This document shows positions 54,623-62,678 of a stretch of 64,000 nt of DNA, one piece after another (position 1 is the stretch's first letter; every line of letters starts with the position of its first letter). The notes beneath the pieces were generated by a model. That model searched no databases, was not told where the DNA came from, and saw only the letters and a program-made list of their open reading frames with translations. Position numbers and translations under genes: made by a program. This stretch comes from Paractinoplanes polyasparticus (GTDB lineage Bacteria; Actinomycetota; Actinomycetes; Mycobacteriales; Micromonosporaceae): NCBI RefSeq assembly GCF_019710575.1, contig NZ_JAHWFK010000001.1, positions 1 through 64,000 of the forward strand. Direction: 5' to 3'.

Positions 54623-55988
54623 TGGGGTCGATCGTCGTGTCCTCGTGGCGGACGTTGCGGTTGTAGAGCCAGGTGATGAGCCACAGGACGACGCCGATGA
54701 CGAGCAGGATGCCGGCGATGCGGTAGTCGCCCGCCGCCCGGCCGGAGAGCGGGCTGGCCAGGTAGGCACAGGCGACGGCGCCGATCACCGGGATGACCGT
54801 GGGCGCCTTGAAGTGGTCGTGGTCGACGGGGTCGCGGCGCAGCACCAGGACGGCGATGTTGACCACGGTGAACACGCAGAGCAGCAGCAGCGACGTGGTG
54901 CCGCCCAGCGCCGACAGATCGGCGAACCAGATCAGCCCGAAGGCGATCAGCGTGGTGAAGACGATGCCGACCCATGGCGTACGGCGGCCGGGGTGGACCC
55001 TGCCCAGGACGCGCGGCAGCACGCGCTCGTTGGCCATGCCGTACAGCAGCCGGCTCGCCATCAGCATGTTGATCAGGGCCGAGTTGGCCACGGCGAACAT
55101 CGTGATGAACGCGAAGATCCACAGCGGGAAGCCCGCCGCGCCCGCCTCGACGACCTTGAGCAGGGGTGCGTCGCCCTCGCCGAGTTCCTCCGGCGACACC
55201 AGGGCGACCGACGAGATCGAGACCAGTACGTAGATGACACCGGTGATGCAGAGCCCGGTCAGCATCACCTTCGGGAAGATCCGTACGGGATCCTTGGTCT
55301 CCTCGGCCATGTTGACCGAGTCCTCGAAGCCGACCATGGCGAAGAACGCCAGCGCCGTGGCCGCGGTGACCGAGAAGAACGCCGACTCGCCCTCGGCCGC
55401 GGTGAAGTCGGTGAGCCGCGACAGGTCGCCGTTGCCCCCGCCCAGCGCCCACGCGCCGATGCAGATGACGATCAGCAGACCGGTCAGCTCGACGCAGGTG
55501 AGCAGCACGTTGAGCTTCACGCTCTCGCCGACGCCACGGAAGTTGACCAGGGCGATCAGCAGCATGAAGCCGAGCGCGATGCCGGTCAGCGCGGCGCCGT
55601 CGCCCAGCGACAGGTCGAACGCCTCGTCGAAGTTCGACGCGAACGCCTTGGACGCGCTGGAGGCCGAGGTCAGGCCGGAGCACATCACGGCGAAGGTGAC
55701 GATGAACGTCAGGAAGTGGATGCCGAACGCCTTGTGCGTGTAGAGCGCGGCGCCGGCCGCCCGTGGGTACTTGGTGACGAGTTCGAGGTAGCTGAACGCG
55801 GTCAGCAGCGCGACGACGAACGCGCAGAGGAACGGCAGCCACACCGCACCGCCGACGTCCGCCGCGACCCGGCCGGTGAGCGCGTAGACCCCCGTGCCGA
55901 GAATGTCGCCGACCACGAAGAGCAGCAGCAGCCCCGGGCCCATGACGCGCTTGAGCGCGGGTTGCTCGTGCGTTGTGACGTCCGCCAT
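54606..55988 (-). CDS. APC-family amino acid permease
   Basis: A 460-residue transporter starting at ATG 55988 (MADVTTHEQPALKRVMGPGLLLLFVVGDILGTGVYALTG), with twelve predicted helices. The unwound TM1 motif GDILGTGVYAL and the TM6 segment FFAMVGFEDSVNMAEE are conserved. Probable amino-acid/H+ symport; the substrate is unknown. An ATG 21 bases upstream is less likely. Confidence 0.93.
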   Translation of the reverse strand: MADVTTHEQPALKRVMGPGLLLLFVVGDILGTGVYALTGRVAADVGGAVWLPFLCAFVVALLTAFSYLELVTKYPRAAGAALYTHKAFGIHFLTFIVTFAVMCSGLTSASSASKAFASNFDEAFDLSLGDGAALTGIALGFMLLIALVNFRGVGESVKLNVLLTCVELTGLLIVICIGAWALGGGNGDLSRLTDFTAAEGESAFFSVTAATALAFFAMVGFEDSVNMAEETKDPVRIFPKVMLTGLCITGVIYVLVSISSVALVSPEELGEGDAPLLKVVEAGAAGFPLWIFAFITMFAVANSALINMLMASRLLYGMANERVLPRVLGRVHPGRRTPWVGIVFTTLIAFGLIWFADLSALGGTTSLLLLCVFTVVNIAVLVLRRDPVDHDHFKAPTVIPVIGAVACAYLASPLSGRAAGDYRIAGILLVIGVVLWLITWLYNRNVRHEDTTIDPTNLRE

Positions 55989-56068
55989 AACGGCAAGGCT
56001 GGTACACAACTCGGGTTCTGTCGAGTCAGAACTATCGACGAGTCGCGATAAGCCGGTAACGTCAGGTG

Positions 56069-56488
56069 ATGCGCATCGTCGTCGCCGCCAAGCCCGAAGC
56101 CGACCAGCCGTGGCTCGCCGACGCCGTGATCGGCCTGGCCAAACAGACCGGAGCCACGGTCGCGGTCGTCGCCGCCGACGAGGTCGAGCTCGAACGGCTG
56201 GCCGCCCTGCCCCGCAAGGTCTTCGCCGACAACGCGTACGCGTCGGCCGCCTCCTTCGCCCGCCGCCTGGCCGAGGCCGGGGTCGAGGCCAGTGTGACGG
56301 TGCTGTCGGGCCGCCCGGTCCCGGCGGTGCTCGAGTTCGCGAAGCAGCACAACGCCGACCTCGTCGTGGTCGGCTCGAGCACCCGCCCGAAGGTGGCCGA
56401 GCGGCTGCTGGGCAGCGTGCCGCTCGACCTGATCAAACAATCACCGAAGCCGGTGCTGGTGATCACCCATCCGGGCCATCCCGCCTAG
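56069..56488 (+). CDS. Universal stress protein (UspA-like)
   Basis: A 139-residue single-domain USP beginning MRIVVAAKPEADQPWLADA and ending with the nucleotide-binding loop VVGSSTRPKVAERLLGSVPLD followed by KPVLVITH. The usual G-2x-G-9x-G pattern is slightly altered (GSSTRP), so ATP binding is uncertain. GTG 56066 is an alternative start one codon upstream. The 3' end overlaps the pectate lyase remnant by 4 bp. Confidence 0.85.
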   Translation: MRIVVAAKPEADQPWLADAVIGLAKQTGATVAVVAADEVELERLAALPRKVFADNAYASAASFARRLAEAGVEASVTVLSGRPVPAVLEFAKQHNADLVVVGSSTRPKVAERLLGSVPLDLIKQSPKPVLVITHPGHPA

Positions 56489-57024
56489 GAACCTTCGACG
56501 CCGGTCGCCACGCAGCTCGTGCCGTCCGGCCCCTCGCCGATCTTGGTCGGCTCGTCGCCCGTGTCGTTGCCCTCGAACAGGTCGCACAGCCCGATCTCGC
56601 CGCCGACCAGCCGCACGCCGTCGATGGTGAGCCGGTCGCCCAGGTTCACGTTGATGCCGGCCAGCGTGTCACCCGGTGTGTTCGCCGTGATGTTCTCCAT
56701 CCGCACAGTCCGGGCCGCCTGCGTCGAACAGTTACCGCACGACCGATACAACTTCCCGAAGTCGGACACCTCGAAGTCACGGATCGTCACCGACCCCCCG
56801 GCACCCCGATTGTCCTGGAACACCTTGTCGTCGGCCGCCGCCGCGCTGCCGCCCGCGATGACGACGGTCGCGTTCGCGCCGCGGAAGGTGGCCGCGTCCT
56901 CGCCGACGTCCTCCCAGTGCACGTTGCTGAGCGTGCAACTGCCTGCGCAGTGGACGCCGTCGGCAGCCGGGCTGCCGAGAATGACGTTCTGCAGGGTGGC
57001 GCCCGACTGGCCTTTCACTATCAA
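56485..57024 (-). pseudogene. Pectate lyase family 3, N-terminally truncated
   Basis: About 179 residues match the body of a PL3 pectate lyase: ATLQNVILGSPAADGVHC, VHWEDVGEDAATFRG, DDKVFQDNRGAGGS, FGKLYRSCGNCST and a C-terminal EGNDTGDEPTKIGEG. The signal peptide and first ~30 residues of the fold are missing. The only available start is a TTG (57022-57024), and the frame closes at a stop at 57079-57081 inside the dispersed element. It looks inactivated by loss of its 5' end. Confidence 0.75.
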
Positions 57025-57110
57025 GCCCCCACAGCCGACAGTTGTCGCACGGAGGTACGCATCAACCGAGTGGGTGGTTCATCGCTCCGACCGGCGTTCA
57101 CGAACGCAAG

Positions 57111-57262
57111 ATTCAAGATCAGGCTGTCGTAGCGGGGTGGGTGGTACGGACCGCAACTCCCGTCGAGGGCCGCGGCGGGGCGAGCAGGGCGCTGGCGCGC
57201 CCAGAACGCTCACCCCACCACGGCGACCTGCGTGAGTGGTTGCGCTCCTCCAGCCCAGCAAA
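57111..57262 (-). repeat. Dispersed structured intergenic element, copy 2
   Basis: The inverted copy of the element at 13939-14090. The hairpin on the minus strand pairs 57223-57208 with 57185-57170 (16 bp, three G-U wobbles) around a 22-nt loop. The loop shares GTTCTGG-CGCGCC with copy 1. ACGCAGGTCGC precedes and CCCCGCTACGACA follows, both identical to copy 1. It separates the truncated pectate lyase from the phosphotransferase gene. Confidence 0.7.
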
Positions 57263-57321
57263 TCTCTCCGTTGTCATCCACCTTCGGGTGCGGTTGACCC
57301 GGGCGCTGCGACGACGACGGC

Positions 57322-58269
57322 TCACGGTTGGCGGAAATCCAGCCAGCGGAGCAGGTGGAACGCTTGAACTCGCTGCATGTCGCGGAGGCCGGGCACAGCG
57401 GGCAGGTCGGGGAGGTGGCCTTCACGCCACGCGCGCCCGGCCAGACCGGCCAGCGCCACATTCACGTGATCGTCACGAGCGCCGGCCCACGGGGAGTTCC
57501 GCAGAAGGGCCTCCGGGTCGTGGCCGCAGGCGGCGACGTCGGGGGCCAGTCGTACCAGGTCCATCCAGCCCGGCGCGGTCCACAGGTGCGTCCAGTCCAC
57601 GATGCGGAGCCGACCGTCCGGTTCGCGGATGACGTTGTCGCGGCGCAGATCGCCGTGGTGCAGCGCGCGACCGGGCCGCAACACCGAAGACCAACGGCTC
57701 TCCAGCTCGGCGAGCAGCGGCAGCGGAACGTCAACCGGAAGGGCCAGGTCCCGCACATGATCGACCGTGGGCAACACGCACGGCCCCGATCGATCGGGCG
57801 ACGACGGTGCGGTCAGGGACTGCCACGTGCCGAGCAGTGGAACAAACGCCTCGGCGTACGGTGACGTGCCCGCCACCGGGCAGGGCTCAGCACGCTCACG
57901 CAGACGGCCGAGGAGCGTGAGCAGGGGCCGGATGTCGCTCGGCTCCCACCTCTCGACGGTCACCCCCTCGATGACTTCGTAGACGGCCACCCGCCATTCT
58001 CCGATCGAGGCCGAGCCGACCAGCCGCGGCCCGATGTCCCCCACGACGTCGGCCAGGACGACCCCAGCCTCCACCGCCTCACCCAGACCCGCACCCACGG
58101 GCGCCGCCTTCACGAACCGCCTCACGCCCGCTCGTCCGGCGACGACGGAGGCGATCGAGGGAGTGAAACCGCCCTGGGCCGGCCGCTCGGTCAGCACCGC
58201 CGTGCCGAGCAGCTCGGCAACCGTGTCGCGCACGGCAGCCGGCGCCTCGGACAACCGTGGACGCGTCAT
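57322..58269 (-). CDS. Aminoglycoside phosphotransferase-family protein (APH)
   Basis: A 315-residue kinase-like protein starting at ATG 58269 (MTRPRLSEAPAAVRDTV). Catalytic loop LHHGDLRRDNVI and metal-binding RIVDWTHLW are intact. The N-lobe has a Gly-rich QGGFTPSIASVV. The family covers antibiotic kinases and many small-molecule kinases; resistance should not be assumed. The start overlaps the stop of a short upstream frame as ATGA. Confidence 0.87.
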   Translation of the reverse strand: MTRPRLSEAPAAVRDTVAELLGTAVLTERPAQGGFTPSIASVVAGRAGVRRFVKAAPVGAGLGEAVEAGVVLADVVGDIGPRLVGSASIGEWRVAVYEVIEGVTVERWEPSDIRPLLTLLGRLRERAEPCPVAGTSPYAEAFVPLLGTWQSLTAPSSPDRSGPCVLPTVDHVRDLALPVDVPLPLLAELESRWSSVLRPGRALHHGDLRRDNVIREPDGRLRIVDWTHLWTAPGWMDLVRLAPDVAACGHDPEALLRNSPWAGARDDHVNVALAGLAGRAWREGHLPDLPAVPGLRDMQRVQAFHLLRWLDFRQP

Positions 58270-58418
58270 CCGGCCGGCGCCGCGCAGCTCGGACGGATGG
58301 TCTGCTCGGCAACCGACGCGTGCTTGCCGGCGTACGCGCAATTGGCCTTGCACCCCGTGGCCATCGCCCAGCCCCGCACGAGCGCGCTGCCCATCTCCAC
58401 CCACTCATCACAACCCAC
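58266..58418 (-). CDS. Possible small Cys-containing protein upstream of APH
   Basis: A frame of 50 residues (GTG 58418; ATG 58394 gives 42) containing GCKANCAYAGKH and ending IRPSCAAPAG, with four cysteines. Its stop overlaps the APH start (ATGA), suggesting translational coupling. No family was recognised and no strong ribosome-binding site is visible. Confidence 0.35.
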   Translation of the reverse strand: MGCDEWVEMGSALVRGWAMATGCKANCAYAGKHASVAEQTIRPSCAAPAG

Positions 58419-58536
58419 AGCCTGATCACCTGTCGAAGTGTTTATCCGCCTCGTACGGCTGAAGTTGGCCCCGCCTCCCTCGACGCCGCCGCCCGGGGCC
58501 TGGAACCTGGTCGGACCACACCCCGAGGAGGCATTT

Positions 58537-59037
58537 GTGAAGCGCAGCCTGGCCGCGACAGCCGCCGCACTGGCCGTCGCCCTGACCGCCGGTTGTGGCT
58601 TCCTCGACCAGGCGGCCGGCGGCACGCCCGCCCCCACCACCTCGGCCGCAGCCCGCAGCGGTTTCGGCCCGGTCAAGAGCAACGGCGACATCCCCGACCC
58701 CTGTACGCTCCTCGACCGCACCGAGGTGGCCGACCTGACCGGCCGCCCCGTGACCCAGATCGACGAGGACGACGCCGCCCCCGCCGACCCGGCCCGCTTC
58801 TGCCAGTGGCAACAGACCGACGGCCAGCTGGCGGTCTTTCTCTCCCGCACCACCCGGGCCGACTTCGACACAGCGGTAGCCGAGGCCGAACCGCTGGGCG
58901 ACGCCTATTGGCTCGACAGCCACCTCTACCGGCTGGCCGGCACAGTCCAGATCGACGTCTACACCCACGGCGCCGAGGAACCTGAGAACAAGGCGACCGC
59001 GGCGAGGGTGGCCGAAACGCTGCTCCCCCGGGTGTAG
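58537..59037 (+). CDS. DUF3558-like lipoprotein
   Basis: A 166-residue lipoprotein with a short basic start, hydrophobic core and lipobox LTAGC (Cys at about 26), then a Thr/Ala/Pro linker. The conserved DPCTLLDRTEVADLTG and a second Cys in RFCQWQ suggest a DUF3558-type extracytoplasmic domain with a disulfide. GTG 58537 follows GAGGAGG. Function is unknown; the gene lies just before another secreted/anchored protein. Confidence 0.8.
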   Translation: MKRSLAATAAALAVALTAGCGFLDQAAGGTPAPTTSAAARSGFGPVKSNGDIPDPCTLLDRTEVADLTGRPVTQIDEDDAAPADPARFCQWQQTDGQLAVFLSRTTRADFDTAVAEAEPLGDAYWLDSHLYRLAGTVQIDVYTHGAEEPENKATAARVAETLLPRV

Positions 59038-59058
59038 CGCCATGCCACACTGCCGCAT

Positions 59059-59688
59059 GTGAAGCGTGCGGTGATCGCGGGGGCAACCACCGCAGTTGTC
59101 CTGGCAGCAACGCCGGCAGCAGTCCATCTGCGCCGCGAGCAGGAGTGGGCCCACGGCGGCGACGACGTGACGGTCGCCGTCAGCTCCGAGCTGGCCACCC
59201 CGGCGACACTCGCCCAGGTGACCGAGCGTTGGGGCGCGCCCCCGGGCGAGGCAACCACCCTGATGACGGCCGAGCAGGTCTTCGTCGTACGGGTGACCTG
59301 GTCCGGAGCGACGCCGACCGGCAGCTTCCAGGTGGTCGCCCTCGACGCCCGGGTGGACCCACCCCGGATCCTGGCCGCGGACGGCGGCTGGGCCTCCAAC
59401 GGCGCAACCGGTTCGAACTGGTCCAGCGCCTACGAGGAGTTGGCGTCCCGCTACCACTGGCTGCGGGGCGTAGCCGCAGCGAACTACACGGACGCCAACG
59501 GCATGAACTCCATGCCCACCGCCGCAGTAGGCGCACCCGCCGCGGACTCCGGCTCGGTAACCGCGTGGTTCCGCCCGATCGGCACCGCCCCGGTCCCGTT
59601 GAGGGACGCTGCCGGCGAGGTCATCGTGGCCCTGATCAAGGTCGACGACGACGGCGAAGTCCGCTGGGCCAGGCGCGTGGCAGGCTGA
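59059..59688 (+). CDS. Membrane-anchored hypothetical protein
   Basis: A 209-residue protein with an N-terminal signal anchor (about 1-22) and an extracytoplasmic domain lacking cysteines (VTVAVSSELATPATLAQV, GNWSSAYEELASRYHW-like segment). No domain was recognised. It starts with GTG 22 bp after the DUF3558 gene, so the two may be co-transcribed. Confidence 0.65.
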   Translation: MKRAVIAGATTAVVLAATPAAVHLRREQEWAHGGDDVTVAVSSELATPATLAQVTERWGAPPGEATTLMTAEQVFVVRVTWSGATPTGSFQVVALDARVDPPRILAADGGWASNGATGSNWSSAYEELASRYHWLRGVAAANYTDANGMNSMPTAAVGAPAADSGSVTAWFRPIGTAPVPLRDAAGEVIVALIKVDDDGEVRWARRVAG

Positions 59689-60035
59689 CGACCCTCCACA
59701 AAGAGGGCGGGTCCGACGGCTCCGTCGAGCGCGGGGTCATGTCTGACCGCATGCCGGCGCGGCATGGAGCGTCCGCAATGGTGACTGTCGGCTTCCGGTC
59801 AGGAGCAGGGTGTGCATCGATGGGATGGGGCAGTCTTCACGGCGGGAAAGTTGAAAGCAACACCAAACCGGGAAATTGGCCGGTCGGGTGACGGGATGGG
59901 ACCGATCGCGGTCGATGCGGGTGGATCAGTCCGGTCACTCATCCATAACAGCGGATATGCAGAAGGTGACCGGCGCGATTAGGTGGATCTCGCTCGGGGA
60001 CATCGAGCTACATAAGAGGCGAAGGGATCAACCCG
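59689..60035. other. 347-bp intergenic region
   Basis: No convincing gene is seen. A perfect CATGCCG-GCG-CGGCATG inverted repeat lies at 59750-59766. Near the end, TACATAAG (about 60009-60016) resembles a -10 element for the following gene, with GAAGGGAT as its ribosome-binding site. Confidence 0.45.
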
Positions 60036-60371
60036 GTGGTTGACGCAGTGATTTACATGCGGCCGGAGAACTACAGCGCGAGCGCTGCCCGGTGCCTCGA
60101 CTACTGCTCCGCCCGTCGCTACGACGTGGTCGGATTGATCCCGGGCGACTGGGATGCTGCCATGCGCATGCTGCGGGAGGGCAAGGCGTCCGTGGTCGTG
60201 GTGTCGTCAGCCGAGCACCCGGAGCCACAGCCGGGTGTCGAGATCGCGCCCAAGCCGTCCTCGCGCCGCCGCACGGGGGCCCGCTCGGTGGCCAACGCGG
60301 CCCGCAGCCGCTGGTCGTCCGGCACGCCGACGACGGCTGAGCCGGCCGCCGCCCGTCACTACCGCTACTGA
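60036..60371 (+). CDS. Small resolvase-like protein without catalytic serine
   Basis: A 111-residue protein. Residues 3-60 (AVIYMRPENYSASAARCLDY, YDVVGLIPGDWDAAMRMLREG, ASVVVVSSAEH) follow the strand-helix order of a serine-recombinase N-terminal domain. The usual Y-x-R-V-S has become YMRPE, so the nucleophile serine is absent and no DNA-binding domain follows. The tail is basic and low-complexity. It is probably a domesticated or degenerate domain of unknown function. Confidence 0.6.
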   Translation: MVDAVIYMRPENYSASAARCLDYCSARRYDVVGLIPGDWDAAMRMLREGKASVVVVSSAEHPEPQPGVEIAPKPSSRRRTGARSVANAARSRWSSGTPTTAEPAAARHYRY

Positions 60372-60422
60372 GAACCCCGCCGCAGCGGGCCGGACGCCGG
60401 GCTCGTCATTACCATCCGTGAG

Positions 60423-60926
60423 ATGAGTGAACCTGTCGGCGAACTTGACGCGCGCTTCAGCGATCCGAAAGCCACGGCCCGGCCCTGGTCCGATGTGGAC
60501 AACGTCCTGACGTACGGGAAAATCTTCTGGCTTTCGACCGTACGCGGTGACGGGCGCCCGCATGTCACGCCGCTCCCGGCCGTCTGGGCGCACGGAGCAT
60601 TGCACTTCTGCACCGGCGCCGGCGAGCAGAAGGGCAAGAACCTCGACGGCAACCCGAACGTCGCCCTGACCACCGGCACGGCGGAGCAGCACGCGGGGCT
60701 CGACGTGGTCGTGGAGGGCGTCGCCGTCCGGGTGACCGACGGGCCGCGCCTCACCGAGCTGGCCGGCCTCTGGAAGGACCGCCACGGCTGGGACTTCACC
60801 GTCGGTGACGGCGTCTTCCAGCAGGACAGCGAGCACGACGCTCTGGTCTTCGCGGTGACGCCGGCCAAGATCCTGGCCTTCGGCAAGGGCGAACCTTTCT
60901 CCCAGACCCGCTTCCGCTTCTCCTGA
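60423..60926 (+). CDS. Pyridoxamine 5'-phosphate oxidase-fold protein (FMN/F420-type)
   Basis: A 167-residue split-barrel flavin-binding protein. Core segments are YGKIFWLSTVRGDGRPHVTPLPAVW and GNPNVALTTGTAE. Actinobacterial members often use F420 or FMN; the cofactor cannot be told from sequence here. Monocistronic ATG start. Confidence 0.85.
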   Translation: MSEPVGELDARFSDPKATARPWSDVDNVLTYGKIFWLSTVRGDGRPHVTPLPAVWAHGALHFCTGAGEQKGKNLDGNPNVALTTGTAEQHAGLDVVVEGVAVRVTDGPRLTELAGLWKDRHGWDFTVGDGVFQQDSEHDALVFAVTPAKILAFGKGEPFSQTRFRFS

Positions 60927-60939
60927 GATCGGCGTAACG

Positions 60940-60957
60940 TACAACCACATGGTTGTA
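60940..60957. promoter_or_regulatory. Autoregulatory operator over the ArsR start codon
   Basis: TACAACCA-CA-TGGTTGTA is a perfect 8-2-8 inverted repeat that includes the ATG (60949-60951) of the ArsR-type gene. This is a placement typical of autorepression, probably on a leaderless transcript. Confidence 0.7.
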
Positions 60958-61272
60958 GGTGACAGCGCCGACCGCGTGTTCCACGCGCTGGCGGACGGCA
61001 CGCGGCGGGACATCCTCGCCCGGGTCATCCACGACGGCCAGTCCGTCTCGGCGCTGGCCCGGCTCTACCCGATGAGCTTCGCCGCGGTGCAGAAGCACGT
61101 GGCGGTGCTGGAGCAGGCCGGGCTCGTCACCAAGGAACGCCGCGGCCGGGAGCAGGTCGTGCACGGCGAGGTCGGCGCCCTGCGCCGGGCCGCCGGACTG
61201 CTGGCCGACCTGGAGCAGGTCTGGCGGCACCGGGTCCGCGGCATTGAAGACGTTCTGAGGAGAGAGACATGA
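60949..61272 (+). CDS. ArsR-family regulator
   Basis: A 107-residue winged-helix protein: FHALADGTRRDILARV, SVSALARLYPMSFAAVQKHV as the recognition helix region, then VTKERRGREQVVHG. It lacks the metal-binding cysteines of ArsR/SmtB sensors. This type is commonly paired with an SRPBCC (AHSA1) protein, which follows with an ATGA overlap. Confidence 0.92.
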   Translation: MVVGDSADRVFHALADGTRRDILARVIHDGQSVSALARLYPMSFAAVQKHVAVLEQAGLVTKERRGREQVVHGEVGALRRAAGLLADLEQVWRHRVRGIEDVLRRET

Positions 61273-61760
61273 CTGTGCTCGACGTACGCCGCGACGAACA
61301 GGCCCTGACCTTCACGCTCGTCGCCGAGTTCGACGCCCCGCCGGCCCGGGTCTGGCAGGTCTGGGAGGACCCGCGTCAGCTCGAGCGCTGGTGGGGCCCG
61401 CCGACCTGGCCGGCCACCTTCGACCGGCACGAGTTCCGCCCCGGCGGCCGCTCGGCCTACTACATGACCGGCCCGGACGGCACCAAGGCGCACGGCTACT
61501 TCGAGTTCACGCTGGTCGAGGCCCCGCAGCGCCTGGAGTTCAACGACGGGTTCGCCGACGCGGCCGGCGAGCCGGTCACGACGATGGAACCGACCCACGG
61601 GACGGTCACCTTCGAGGCACGGGGCGACCGGACCCGTATGACCGTGCTTTCCCAGTTCACCAGCCTCGACCAACTGCAGGAGATGGCGAAGATGGGCATG
61701 GAGGAAGGTCTGCGCCTGGCCGTGGGCCAGATCGACGAGGTGCTCGGGGCCCGGTCGTGA
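61269..61760 (+). CDS. SRPBCC (AHSA1-like) domain protein
   Basis: A 163-residue START/Bet v1-fold protein with FDAPPARVWQVWEDPRQLERWWGPPTWPATF and a C-terminal helix carrying GMEEGLRLAVGQIDEVL. It overlaps both neighbours (ATGA upstream, GTGA downstream). Ligand unknown. Confidence 0.92.
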   Translation: MTVLDVRRDEQALTFTLVAEFDAPPARVWQVWEDPRQLERWWGPPTWPATFDRHEFRPGGRSAYYMTGPDGTKAHGYFEFTLVEAPQRLEFNDGFADAAGEPVTTMEPTHGTVTFEARGDRTRMTVLSQFTSLDQLQEMAKMGMEEGLRLAVGQIDEVLGARS

Positions 61761-62368
61761 GGGAGCTGGTCGTGGTCGGCTCGATCAGCCTCGACGGGGT
61801 GATGCAGGCGCCCGGCACGCCGGACGAGGACGGCAGCGGCGGCTTCGAGCACGGCGGATGGCTTCCACCGTTCTTCGACGACGAGCTCGGCGCCTTCATG
61901 GGCGAGACGATGGGCAAGCCGTTCGACATGGTGCTCGGGCGCCGTACGTACGACATTCTCGCCGCCTACTGGCCGACCGCCCCCGCCGAGTCCGGCGCCG
62001 AGCCGCTGAACGGCGCGACCAAATACGTGGCCTCCCGCTCGGCAGCGCCTGACCTGCCATGGCAGCGATCGGTGCTGCTGCGCGGCGACGCGGCCGAAGC
62101 AGTGGCGGAGCTGAAGCGCGACGACGGCCCCGAGTTGCAGGTGCACGGCAGCGGCAATCTGGTCCGGACTCTGTGGCAAGCCGGGCTGATCGACCGCCTC
62201 CGCCTCGTCATCGCCCCGATCGTGCTGGGCAACGGCAAACGGCTGTTCGCTGAGGACTCCCCCGCCGGCGCGCTACGCCTCATCGACAGCCGGACGACCG
62301 CCAAGGGCGTCACGATGGCGACCTACGAACCGGCCGGCAAGGTGACCACCGGATCCTTCGCCGAGTAG
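61757..62368 (+). CDS. Dihydrofolate reductase/RibD C-terminal-like protein
   Basis: A 203-residue RibD_C/DHFR-fold protein starting at GTG 61757 inside the SRPBCC stop. Segments: VVGSISLDGVMQAPG, DMVLGRRTYDILAAYW, LQVHGSGNLVRTLW and IAPIVLGNGKRLF. An NAD(P)H-dependent reductase role is inferred; the substrate is unknown. Its last ~79 bases are the first unit of a downstream tandem repeat. Confidence 0.9.
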   Translation: MRELVVVGSISLDGVMQAPGTPDEDGSGGFEHGGWLPPFFDDELGAFMGETMGKPFDMVLGRRTYDILAAYWPTAPAESGAEPLNGATKYVASRSAAPDLPWQRSVLLRGDAAEAVAELKRDDGPELQVHGSGNLVRTLWQAGLIDRLRLVIAPIVLGNGKRLFAEDSPAGALRLIDSRTTAKGVTMATYEPAGKVTTGSFAE

Positions 62369-62583
62369 CCGGACGACCGGGAGCGACGTCACGATCACGA
62401 CCCGAGGGCCAGCCGGCAGGGTCGCCACCAGATCATTCGCCGGGTGCCGGGAGACACGTCTCGATCGCGACCTGAGTACGGGCCGGCACGGTCGCCACCA
62501 GATCATTCGCCGGGTGCCGGACGACCGGAAGCGGCGTCACGACCGCGACCTGAGTACGGTCGCCACCGGATCGTTCGGCGGAT
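62288..62583 (+). repeat. Tandem repeat made from the 3' end of the RibD-like gene
   Basis: Four units: 62288-62366 (79 bp, coding end of the gene), 62367-62445 (79 bp), 62446-62515 (70 bp) and 62516-62583 (68 bp). Units begin with (A)GCCGG and share GTCGCCACC-GATC-TTCGCCG near the end. Units 2-4 are non-coding and increasingly diverged, with small deletions. This fills most of the 310-bp gap before the DUF1028 gene. Confidence 0.85.
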
Positions 62584-62678
62584 GGGCCGAAGCGGGACTG
62601 CCCGGGGGTGGGGCTGACGCCGGGCTGGTCGAACGGCCGGGTGAGGACGGGGTCCAGTACCGCGGATAGGGTCGCGAC

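Noticed and set aside
62367..62583. Repeats considered as a CRISPR array
   Set aside because: Units are 68-79 bp head-to-tail copies of the gene end without spacers, and no cas genes are present.
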